The notes under the pieces: generated by a model
Told to the model about the DNA's origin: nothing
Databases searched by the model: none
Seen by the model: the letters and a program-made list of their open reading frames with translations, nothing else
From: Zerene cesonia
Lineage: Eukaryota > Arthropoda > Insecta > Lepidoptera > Pieridae
Assembly: GCF_012273895.1 (NCBI RefSeq)
Contig: NC_052130.1
Location: 3,596,001 to 3,660,000, forward strand
DNA length: 64,000 nt
Reading direction: 5' to 3'
In this document: positions 13,601 through 24,504 of the stretch, piece by piece
How positions within the stretch are numbered: the stretch's first letter is position 1
Layout: every line of letters starts with the position of its first letter
Program-made: the position numbers and the translations under genes

Positions 13601-16600
13601 GATAGATGTTTTTCTTAAATGGCGGAAAGAACAATTAATATTTGAGATTGCGTTTGTACGTTAACAGTTTAGCAGCACCACCAAATGAGATAGGAAAGAT
13701 AAATGTTATACCAAACACGTGTATATAAAAAATTATTAATTATATATTTCTCATAGTATACCGCCGCTAAATTGTTGCATGGATAGATAAGATTCTTGCA
13801 CATTGTAAATAAGATATGTATGAAACAACATGTTATTATATTATTATGTATATCGTTTAAAATTTAACGGATGTGTTGTGAGAAACGATTTCATCCAGCA
13901 ATACGAAAGATCTATCCTAGAATAAAAATCGAAATATTTGCCTAGTAGATACACGGTTCAGTCAACTACATATTTATAAATAACCAAACCAGTGATGCCA
14001 TATATGACGTCATCGTCTCCAAACAATTATTATAAGCACTGTGAGTGTGATTTTGGCAAACTCGCCGAAAAAGACGGTTTGTGATAATTTGTGTGTGCAA
14101 TGACGTCATACTTCACAATGTCATCTGTAGATATCTAATTTTTAGGGATCCCCGTTTCTTTTTTCGCAGATAGTCAATATGCTGACGTCACATGTCACGA
14201 TATCATCAACTGTTGATATTCTATTTTCAACCGCCTTCAAAAGCAGGAGGAGATTAAATCGAATGTATTTTTGTTCATTACTGGTTACAATTACTGGTTC
14301 AATTTTATGATTTTTTTTTTTTATCAAAAGCTGGTGCCTAGTCCTTTTTAGATATGGACAACAAGAAAGAAACCTAAACCTACCGTTAATTCTAATTCTG
14401 TCAATTTATAGGTTTTTTTTATTAAAAATAATGATTTTGGGATCCGTCCCAATCTCAATCCGTCACATGGCTGGACAATTTGCAACCGTGTGAGTTAGAA
14501 ACTACTTACACTTTCACAGCTGTAAAAAGTAGTTACTAATTTTAATAAAATGAATACGTATATAGACAAATAGTGTAATAGATAAGTCGCGTTTAAAATC
14601 CGTTAAATAGTCTTTAATATCTATTTGTATAATACTCGCATAAAATCCAACACTAAAAAATTACTGCGTAAATAGATATTCAATGTCTTATTCAAAGTCG
14701 TTATTCAAATATAATGTGATATAAATTGTGTATATTGTTTGTTGTGTTTATACGGGCCCATTGTTTAGCTAGTCCGACCCGCACTTGGCCGGTTTTTAAC
14801 TATTACATCCGTAGATTTATGCAATTCTCGGACACTCCGCCCACTACGTTGCATGCCGAATATGGAAGCTGATTGAGTAATCATAACGCAACTATGATGA
14901 TATGCGAATGCAATTACGTGTTGTTAATTTGTATTATTGTCTTTAATAAGGTGTGTTATAATATATTTAGTTGGGGTATACGAAATGGGGAAAATGGTGT
15001 TATGTTGGTGCTAATACCGCATCCATATATGTTTTCATAATTTTGTTTAATGTTTTAGAATATATAATTAAATCACCTGTTTTTTAAATATACGAGTATG
15101 AATAATCTGTGCTGTTCCCTCTTTGGTATTGTATATTTTGTACGTTATCCGGTTACCTTTCCCTCACCCTTCACAGTCCATTCCTTCTTTCTAGTCGACA
15201 ATACTTTCCAAGGGACAACCCTTATCCCTTAAAAGCGGGTTCATGAGCGGTGGTGATCGCTTACCGTAAGGCGAACCATCAACTAAGCTAACGTAAAAAA
15301 AATCTTCTTTAGTAAACATATAGAAAGATATAAGATGTCATAGCCATTTTCCCTCTGATAGCGATGCACTGTTTCCAATTGAATTAATTGATTCTTACAT
15401 TTTAACACTCGTACACTTTCTCGCATTTTTATCACCCGAGTAGTATGCTAATCATCGCGGATATGATCACGTGAGCGCTCTTAATACTTGCATTCCGACA
15501 TCGGCCTGAAAATATTTAATTTCATCATGGCTGGGAAAGGACGGATTGTAAATATTGATACAGATTGGAATTATATATGGTTATTTGGCACAGCGTATTT
15601 ATATGAGGTTCGTGTTTACGTTTGTGTAGTTCTATTGAAATCGTTCGTAAAAAACACCTTTATGTTCAGTCGTTATCTCCTCTCCTGAAAAAAAATCAGA
15701 TTTTTCTATCCATTACATGATTATTTCTTTCAAATAAAGAATAACATGTCAAATTCTTGCAGCATTTTTAGCGTCAACTTTTTTGGGCGTACAATTTATC
15801 TAGTTCGATGACTGATCAAGCTTTCGTTCTTGATTATACATAAAAAAACAACTCATCTAATCCCTACATTCCAGGGTGCTGTGCCTGGAACAGCAGAAGA
15901 CGCTGTACGTACCGGTGCCGCGCTTGCAGAACGGTTTCCTCAACCGCCTGGTGTTGCCCGAGGGGGAGACCGGCCCGGCCGCCATCAGGAAAGCTGTTTC
16001 CAGAAACGGAATGGAGACTTATGGACAGCCGTTGTGTGAGTTTTAAATTGGTGCTTAAAAAAAAATAAAGATTCTTTTCTTGGAATATCGGTATAAAAAG
16101 TTGCCTATGTCTTATTCCAGTTGTCCAGCTATCTACGTATCAAATTTATGCTATTAGTAGGACAGAATGAAGTATACGCAAGGAATTATTTAATCCAGGC
16201 GATTCTAATCAGACTTAAAAATATACTCATGGAATGATTGTGTTGTCACTGATCCTTGTTAAGTGTACAAAATTGAAGTAAATCAGTCCATTTAAAGTGC
16301 ATCAAAATCTAGTTTAACCAATCAACCATTCAACCATACAACCATCCATGAGAAATGTTTCACATTTTAAATAATATTAGTAAAAAATATGATTGTTTTC
16401 AGCCATTGAAGATTCCGTTTCCTTGGATCTGGTTGTGATGGGTTCAGTCGCTGTGTCCAAAGAAGGATATCGCATTGGGAAAGGAAGAGGTAAATATATT
16501 AAATCAAATCAAATTGATAATATGTTACATTAATTTTATTATAAAAAGGTTGAATTATGTAATACCAACATTCCGCAAGAGACCTTGCCCGCGTAGTCAA

Positions 16601-19600
16601 AGGAGAAGATACATTGTCCAGGGTTTTCCGCTCCCAATTCCCCTGCACGTGGGATATCCGATATCACGTGGAATATATAAAGCCTAACTCGTGTCTTTCA
16701 AATTTCATCTAAATCGATTCAGTGTTTCAGGCGTAAAGAGGCAGAGTAACTTTGCATTTACTTTATTATTAGAAAATAGGGATTGCAACAAAAATAAAGA
16801 GACTAACAAACAAAACACTTTCCAGGAAGGATAGACGTAATAAATAGAATCTTCTCTTTCAGGCTACGGCGACCTAGAGTTTGGACTGATGATGCACATG
16901 AAAGCGATAAACCCAGACACCCTGGTGGTGACCACAGTGCATGACTGTCAGGTAAATCAGATATATTTTTTTTGTTTTGAAGTCCACAATTATCTACATA
17001 AAAAAGTCCGTTGTGGAACTAAAATTTGTTTATCATTTATTTTATGATAATTAAAAATGTACTGTTCTTTAATTAAAGTTATGAATAAAATATGTCGTGT
17101 ATTACATAGGGTTGAATTTAAAAATATTCACAAGCACTTGTAGACTCAGAACAGTTTTGATTATTATTTTAAACCGACATCAATAAAAGGAGGAGGTGCT
17201 CAAATCAAGTGTGTTTTGATTTATTTTCGCATTTGTTGCTCTGGGTTTTACGATTATTATTTAAAACTAAATGCCTGAGTGTGTGTATCCCATTAAAATT
17301 GGGTCTGACAATATGAAGGCGATTTATTTATTTATAACTAGCGGAGTCGCCATACGCTGTTCTGCCTTACTTTTATCATTTAGGAGTATGAAAAATAGAT
17401 GTTGTCGTATTCCCAGACCTACCCGATACGCACACAAAATTTCATGAGAATCAGTTTATCCGTTTACGGTACGGAGTACGGTAGCTAACTTTGTGACATG
17501 GGAATTGTATTTATATAGAGAAGAGATAATAATGTTTACTATGTAGTTAACATTGTTTTATTAATGTTGATATAAAAAACGTTAATAAGCCTCATCCAAA
17601 AGTTACTTTCGAAAGTGTCACTAAACACTCATACGCACGTATGAATTATTATATAATATACACATATTGAAAAACTGTACGCTTTTAGCATATAGTTTTT
17701 TTAAATTCGACCCTAAGCGATTGGTTTAAAGTTGATTTTTGAAATGAGCGAAAGAATGTTTCTTTGAACGTTCAGTATTCATGTTGGGTTTACTATATCA
17801 ATCATTGCTACCTAGTCGGTACCGCCTTTTCAATACTTTTATTTAATTCGACAGGTATTCGACACACTCCCGGCGGAATTGTTTGGACCGCACGATGTTC
17901 CTATAGATATTATTGTGACGCCGACACAGGTGAGGTTTTTTTTTTTACATAACATTATTAATTTTGAATTACTGTTAAATTGCTTTTTAGGGTTCCGTAT
18001 CCATAGGGTAAAACGGCTCGCTATCACTTCCCAGTCTGTCTGTCTGTCGTACTTTTTATAGAGACTAGCAGTCCGCCCCGGCTTCGTCCGTGGTACATGT
18101 ATAGCCTATGTCACTCAGCGAAGTTGCAGCTTTCTAACGGTGAAAGAAAATTTAAAATCGGTCCAGTAGTTTTTGAGTATATCTATTACAAACAAACAAA
18201 CAAAAAATACAAATTCTGCCTCTTTATAATTTTAGTGTGGATATGTATTCCGTACTCAAATGTCGTCGGTATGTGTGGCTTTTTACTTGGTGAGAGAATC
18301 AATGGCAGGTAACTAGTTATTGACTGTGCGTTGAAAGAAAAAATATGTTTTCTCTATTCAACAAAATATAACAAAATAAAAATGTCTTAAAGCAGGGATT
18401 TACATTATTCCTAATCTAATGCAATCACACAGAGTTCAAATGTTTCCTCCTTGTATATATACATCTATTTATTTATAATAAAGACAATAAAATATATTTT
18501 TATTGTTTATACACATATTGATAATAAATAATTTAGTCTTATTTTTCAAATTTTTTCAGGTGATCGAAACCCAACGTATGAGCTCGCGTCCAACTGGCAT
18601 TCTGTGGCATTTGCTGTCGAGCCGGCGCGTCCAACAGATGCCGGTTTTGGGACAACTCAGGGAGATTGAGATGCTGTGAGTATTGCTCTTTAGTTATAGA
18701 ACTGAGAGATTTGTTGAGGTGTGTATGTATGAAGTAATCAAAATATTATTAAAAAAAATAAGCTTGTAATTAAATTTCACTGGCTCTTATACGGAGTTTG
18801 CGTGAGGGAGTTATTAAATATACAAACAAGTTAATTTTTCTTCGTATATATAAATGTTTATATAATTTCTGCAAATGAAATACTTGTAAGTTTTGAATAA
18901 AATATCCAATATTGTCCCTTAAAAAAATACCTATATCCATACTTTTTACTATTTTTCAAACAATTTTAATTAAGGAACTCGTCTTCTCTATCTCATAATT
19001 TTCGACTAGGTTAATCGATTTGTATTTCTATGTTATTGTATAATTTGAAAATGTTTTTAAAGAGTTCTCTTTAAACCAAAATGATAATGACAATTCTTTC
19101 CTTATTTTAAGCTGAGGCCTTCCGTGTCCTACCATTTAAATATGTACAAATTCTGACAAATTTAAAGCGGTATAGTTTTATTTGCTTGAATAACTATCTA
19201 TACTAATATTATAAAGCTGAAGAGTTTGTTTGTTTCTTTGAACGCACTAATCTCAGTAACTACTGGTCCGATTTGAAAAATTCCTTCATTGTTAGATAGT
19301 CCATTTATTGACGAAGGCTATATATATACCACGGGCGAAGCCGGGGCAGAGCGCTTGTTATAAACAAAATAATAATAACATGTTATCCGACAGGGCGGGG
19401 CGCGCGTGCACGCTGAAGGAGGTGGACACGGACATGGAGGAGCGCGGCGCCGCGCGCGCGCGCCGCCAGCGCCGCCGCACGCGCTCGCACAAGAGCCACA
19501 GCGAGGGCGAGGTACCGTACAGTACTCACGGATGTATTCTGTTACATGCTAACTCGTTATGCTTACTCGTATAGTGACCTTTGCTGTTGCTATAAGTTAT

Positions 19601-21664
19601 ATCAAGAACGACTGAACGGATTTTAAACTGATTGGTTTCTTTCGCTTGGATTAGGGACCGTTCAAAATTAAACGTGGATGAAGGTCGACCAATTTTGATA
19701 TCTTGGAATACATTATTATTTTTCTTCCTTTAATTAATTTGAAATATTTGTACGTGTAACATTGCCATAAATCACTTTCAAAAATATTTTGTACTGAATG
19801 TGTGTTGTGTCGCGTTACAAATTATTTTTTTTTTTTACATATTTATAATCATTATTATTTGATTTCTCGCACAGGGCAACACAACGGAAGGCGAGGATGG
19901 CAAGCCGAAGTCGCGTCGGTCGGCGCGGCGCCGCAACAGCCACAAGTCGGCGAGCAAGGACGGCAAGGAGAGCGACTCCAAGGACCAGAAACCCAGGCGC
20001 CCGAGACGCCCTAGACCTGTTATCGATTTCTCTGTTAAAGTTAGTACTGGTATTTAAATGTTGCTAGACTATAGATTCATAACATCAAGTGATTTTGTTC
20101 CAATGCACAAATTTTTATGTGACTTTGGTATGTCTATGACAATGATAATAAAAAAATTCCACTGATCTGTGATGAATAGTAAATTTTTCTTATCTTATTT
20201 AATTATCTTAGTATCGATAGAAGTAGCATCTTTTACTGTACTTATTTAAGTCAAAAAAACAGTCGCATCGTAATATTTTCTGCTTAAAAGTTATTTAAAA
20301 TAATGTGCATTTAATAGTAATTATGTTTCGTAACAGATTTCGAACATCAGTCCCACGACGCGTGTGCGCGACCTGAAGCAGGCGCTCACCGAGCGCGGCG
20401 TCAAACCGCAAATGATGACTTGGAAGGTAACTGTTGTTCCTGTTTTATTCCAAGGGCATTTAATCGCAAGGCATTTAATCGGAATAAAAAGTAACCTATC
20501 ACCCAAATCGGCTCATAGCATGTCTTTGTACCAAATTTCATCAAAATTCGTTCAGTAGTTTCAGCGTATTTCAAGGAAAAAACATCCAAACAAACGAAAC
20601 TTTCACATGTGTAATATTAGTGTGAAGTATGATTAAATTATAACTAGCTACACGCTCCGGCCCCGCCCGGGTAGTCATTTATCGTAATTGAAATAATGTC
20701 TCTTAACTGTCTAAAAAACTGTCCGCTAAAAGTCGGATCAAACTGCACATGGTGTGCAAATTTGATAAAAATCAGTTGTTTAGTTTTGGAGTACAACGCG
20801 GACAAACAATGTGATGTCTGTTACGATGGCCAAATGAATTTATATTATTCTTGTGGATTTAAAATTGTATATTGATATATATTTTTCGATACTATATTAA
20901 GGTTTTTCATTTTTTTTTTTATTAACAATTTGACTGTTTATTTTTAGCTTCTCAAATTTTATTTATGCGTCATTTATATTTCAGGGCTTCCGCGGTTTTT
21001 GCTATCTACATTTCTACAAATCGGGACCACAAAAGGTATGCACTACACTCATTAATACAATTATAGTTTTAAAATATACTAAAATTACTTATTTTTCTAC
21101 ATTTTCTCTGATTTGAAATCCGACTATAAAGCAAAGTCCCAAATATTTTTTCTTGTATATTTATATTAAGTATATAGACGTTAAGATATTAATAGATATC
21201 GATTTTAATTTTTTAAATTTCAGGGCGAAGGTGACAACATCCAAGCGCCTAACATGGAGAGCGTCATTAGCGCTCTGTCTCAAATGTGTGTCGGTGGTAC
21301 GGGTGAACAAACGAACGAAAAACCGCGTTTATTGAACGTGGAACCCGCGCCGCCGCGCAACGCGCCGCAGGCCACACCCACTGAGCCGCCGGCCGCTGAG
21401 GTATTGAGTGGCTTATGTGTATAGGTTGATTGATTGGTTGGTTGGTGGTTGGTTGGTTAGTAGAGTGATTGATTAGTTAGTTTGTATGTAGAATGATTGA
21501 TTGGCTTGAAAGAACACATTTTTTTTATTAATTTACGCAACGTTTTCATGTAATTATTTCTATGAATTTATTCATTACCAAGTTCTTAATTTTATTAATG
21601 TATTCAATGTTTATAATTTTTAATACAAATAAATATTTTTCCATACTTTTTTAAGGTGCACTAA
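7607..21664 (+). CDS. MTHFSD: MTHFSD-like protein: cyclo-ligase-like domain plus RRM, 13 exons
   Basis: Exons 7607-7646, 10500-10722, 15875-16035, 16403-16489, 16863-16951, 17855-17929, 18560-18675, 19394-19511, 19875-20039, 20337-20426, 20985-21035, 21224-21400 and 21656-21664 join in frame to 466 residues. Residues about 20-265 are a 5-formyltetrahydrofolate cyclo-ligase-like domain: VWRHLETNGLAMFPRPVYNR at its start, YVPVPRLQNGFLNRL, and the family's glycine motif GKGRGYGDLE near 167-177. Residues about 280-350 are strongly basic (Arg/Lys/Ser-rich). About 351-445 is an RRM (VIDFSVKISNISPTTRVRDL, then GFRGFCYLHFYK). Human MTHFSD has the same domain order. It is an RNA-binding protein, and enzymatic activity is unproven. 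The protein ends in a Pro/Ala-rich tail, and the last exon codes only Val-His-stop. Introns 1 and 2 are about 2.9 and 5.2 kb. Confidence 0.92.
9125..9295 (+). repeat. Dispersed repeat (family B) in MTHFSD intron 1
   Basis: Contains 'tggtggccgaatctcaacct' and 'gctgtttcggaggagttagt', as at 1-145. The rest of intron 1 (7647-10499) is AT-rich with short non-coding open frames. Nothing else was recognised in it. Confidence 0.55.
14005..14190. promoter_or_regulatory. Cluster of three TGACGTCA (CRE-type) octamers
   Basis: Perfect palindromic TGACGTCA sites at 14005-14012, 14101-14108 and 14183-14190. This octamer is the consensus for CREB/ATF bZIP proteins. The cluster lies inside MTHFSD intron 2, next to a probable transposon-derived repeat, so it may be repeat sequence rather than an enhancer. 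Confidence 0.35.
15160..15310 (+). repeat. Retroposon 3' tail remnant
   Basis: Carries 'gtggtgatcgcttaccgtaa' and 'ggcgaaccatcaactaagct', then an A-rich end. This fits the 3' end of a lepidopteran non-LTR element. No coding part is left. Confidence 0.5.
16085..16165 (+). repeat. Truncated dispersed repeat (family A) in MTHFSD intron 3
   Basis: Keeps 'cggtataaaaagttgcctat', 'ccagttgtccagctatctac' and a terminal 'attagtagga', with the middle deleted. Confidence 0.5.
17335..17525 (+). repeat. Dispersed repeat (family B) in MTHFSD intron 5
   Basis: Complete-looking copy starting 'aactagcggagtcgccatac' and including 'aaaaatagatgttgtcgtat'. It is the best preserved of the three copies in the window. 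Confidence 0.55.
17985..18215 (+). repeat. Two adjacent repeat fragments in MTHFSD intron 6
   Basis: 17985-18055 holds the head of the MITE-like family ('agggttccgtatccatag', 'ctgtctgtctgtcgta'). 18065-18215 is a family D copy ('ccccggcttcgtccgtggta', 'gttgcagctttctaacggtg') ending in (caaa)n. Confidence 0.55.
19200..19365 (-). repeat. Dispersed repeat (family D), inverted, just before MTHFSD exon 8
   Basis: Starts 'atactaatattataaagctg' and ends 'accacgggcgaagccgggg'. It stops about 30 bp short of the exon 8 acceptor at 19394. Confidence 0.55.
20460..20835 (+). repeat. Two repeats in MTHFSD intron 10
   Basis: 20460-20625 is a family A relative ('taccaaatttcatcaaaatt', 'cgttcagtagtttcagcgta'). 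20640-20835 is another element starting 'taactagctacacgctccgg' and including 'aaatttgataaaaatcagtt'; an inverted relative lies at about 44290-44455. Confidence 0.5.
21425..21490 (+). repeat. TTGR tetranucleotide microsatellite
   Basis: Imperfect repeats of ttga, ttgg and ttag (for example 'gattgattggttggttggtg') start 25 bp after the end of MTHFSD exon 12. Confidence 0.75.
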
Positions 21665-23982
21665 TACAAAACGCAAGGCAACGACAGCTCGATACCACAC
21701 AAGTCGCACGCAATTACGAACGTTGGTCGCTTTCAGCACGCGAAGGAATCGTTGCATTCCGATACTAATTTGTTTAGAGTTAAGGTTGATTTTTCTTTGG
21801 CGTCCGGCCGTTTTGATGCACAGTTTGTTTATACTTTGTTAGTGTAACCCGATTATGTTTTGCTTGCTAATACTGTATAGAGCCCAAACAATAGAAAATC
21901 TATCGAAAATTGTTTTTTTAAGCTAATATGATTATATCGTTCTATAAAACTTCAAATTAGTGCAAAAATAAACTATATTTCAACATGTAATAAGACCTCT
22001 GTGCTACTACATGCTTTGTTTAATTCGAATGTGTACTTAATCATCGATGTGAGAGAATTTTCTGGAAAATTCTAGAATGCGAATTCAAATTGTCCATCTC
22101 ACATGGTCGGGTTATGAAGAAGCGAATGTTCGATTTTTAAGTTTTGTTCGAACGAGCGCGCTCGAAGTGTTTTTTGTTCCCGTTGCACCAACGGCCGGCG
22201 CGTTTGTTAGAGAGAGAGAGTGAAATATATTTACAAATATATAATAATATATGGATGTTTTGATTCTCTAGTCTTAGAATTTAATCTCTACTCTTGTTTT
22301 CAATACATATTATATTTTAAGTATTCTTCCATGTCGTCTTATAGAAGCTATTTTAGTGTAGAATAGATGAAATATATATTTTTTAAACTATTAAGGTGCT
22401 TTAAACGGGACTCCAAATTATTAAAGGATTTGATTAGTTTTAAGGGTATTTATTTGATAGAATTTGGACTCCCGTTTATACGTTATCGTGCCAACTTCTC
22501 TAAGATATATTTTAGAACTACTGATTGTCCTATTTACCTTGTGATTCCCGACGACTCTTAGGTCTAATGGTTACATATCTAAGTTGGTATAGAATAGTTA
22601 TATTATGTCAGCTCTTTTTCAGTATTAGATTTTGAAATTTAAGACTCAAAAAGTGGTATGGGGTGAAAATGTTTAATGTTTCCTGGAAAATTAGCTTTAT
22701 TAGAGAATTATACTCCATGTTGTGTTCTTAATTGTTAAACATGTTGTAACAGACGAAATATTATATGACATAGAGATATTTAAAAGTTGTAGTGATATAT
22801 TATTTTTATTACACATACGGAAATGTTAATTCAATTTGAGATATTATATATATATGATATATTGTATGGTGAGCTTCAAAGTGGCAAAAAAATTATCTTC
22901 TAACCTTAAAAAAATGTCTATCTCTGTGACAACAAAATAAAAATTTTCTCATTGAATATTATTAAATATTGGTCAACATTTTCACTCTGTATGTGACATT
23001 TAGCTATTATAGTTTGTGAACGCCGTTCACGTGTCCTATTGGTCTCTTATAGTGAAAAAATTATATGTATTTTATAGTTATCCGTTTTTTATATCGATAT
23101 ATTTTTCGAAATTTTACGTTATCGCAGCATAATAATACGGAAAGTAGCTTCTAGATTTCATTTTAAGCGTATGAATGAAGATTTGTTTTTCGAATTTAGT
23201 GTTGGTTTATTTTTTGTTAGAGTTTCAGAACGTCCGAGCAAATAAATAGCAGGTGATTTCACGTTGTTACATTGCGACTGTTATTTTTCACTGTGATATT
23301 GTTGCTGGTATTTTTCACAGTGACGTTATTATTCACTCGCCAAGATCTTCATTCATACGACTTGTGCATTTTTACTAAACATTTTTGTTAACGCAAATAA
23401 CTGCCTATACAAACGTTCAATTACGCACATAATATGTATATAAGTTGTTTTATTATACACTTGTAATTATAACATTGGGTAGCGAGCATGGATGGTTCTT
23501 GTTTTATATTTTTTTTTAATAAATTTTATTTAACACCTTTTCGTTTTTTTTATTCGTAAGCTCTATACTGTGGAAATAAATGTTGTGATGTATTTGCCGT
23601 AGAGGTTAAAGTACGAATTAAATTCTATTTTTCTAGTTGATTGATGTTTTATTTTTATTATAACTGAACTGAGAATCTGGAGAAATTTCCCTGCGATAAA
23701 TGTCTTTAATGTGGAATGAAAAAAAAAAAAAAACAAAATTCGCCTAAGATTATTCAAGTTTTGACTATGTTAATAATATATCTCTCAATATAGTGCTTTT
23801 TGCTAACCGACGTAGCACTGCAACAAAGAGAAATGAACAAAAAAAGCCAACTTTCCGACAAGAACTTTTTTTGTTGATATTGCTAACTTCATAACGTGCC
23901 ATGAGTAGATAAGGAGATAGGGAGATTTTAGAAAACCGAACTAGGATATCAAAATATCGCTGAAATTTTAACGGAATCAAGC
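21665..23982. other. MTHFSD 3' UTR and 3' flank, no further gene
   Basis: AT-rich, with many candidate AATAAA signals (for example near 21967 and 23519), so the 3' UTR end cannot be fixed. Open frames of 60-80 codons here have low-complexity composition and no splice context. A short (AG)n run lies near 22210. Confidence 0.45.
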
Positions 23983-24400
23983 TTAAGGTTGCTTTTCCAC
24001 CAGAGACGTGCACTACGCTACGATGAGCTTAGCAGTAAAACTATATGACCGTTTCCACTGATAAGCTACGTAGCAGTGCAAGAAAATTAACTTTCTTAAT
24101 GAGTTCTTTTTCGCAAATTGCGCGATATAAATCGATTTTTGCTTCCACGTTTGTCTACTTTCAGCGACAAAGCCTTGCCTTCTATAGTTACTCCGCTCTG
24201 CACATAGCTACACCTCTCGCGACCATCCATACTACACCTCGAGGCACGCATTTATAGCACACATCTATAGCACGCATCTTTCCCTATAAAAACATCATTG
24301 TTGTATGTTTTTTACCAGTAAGCTATGCATCACTTAGATGATTGATAAATATTAAACTCATCCACAGCAACGTAGCATATCTGGTGAAAAGAACCCTTAA
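23983..24400. mobile_element. piggyBac-type MITE with TTAA target duplication
   Basis: The 410-bp body (23987-24396) is bounded by TTAA on both sides. The left end reads ggttgcttttccaccaga. The right end, reverse-complemented, reads gggttcttttcaccagat, so the two ends form an imperfect terminal inverted repeat of about 18 bp. Subterminal 'acgtagc'-type motifs recur inside. No transposase is encoded. TTAA duplications are the hallmark of piggyBac-like elements. Confidence 0.7.
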
Positions 24401-24459
24401 ACGTGCAATGAGAACTACTCTGCAAATGATAGATTACCGAATGAATACAAGTTGGGTAT

Positions 24460-24465
24460 TTTATT
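24460..24465 (-). terminator. Candidate poly(A) signal of SPH4
   Basis: AATAAA on the minus strand, 40 nt after the SPH4 stop codon. Confidence 0.5.
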
Positions 24466-24504
24466 TCAATTCTTTAATGATGTAACTATAACACAGATTT
24501 ATAA

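Larger units (their letters stand above)
10723..15874 (+). other. MTHFSD intron 2 (5.2 kb)
   Basis: Between donor AG/GTGAGA and acceptor CCAG. About 11030-11620 is less AT-rich and unusual in composition, but has no intact frame resembling a known protein; it may be an old element. 11650-13980 is AT-rich with nothing recognised. 14005-14190 has three TGACGTCA octamers. 14215-14300 resembles a common 'aaccgccttcaaaagcagga' repeat. 15160-15310 is a retroposon tail. Confidence 0.5.
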
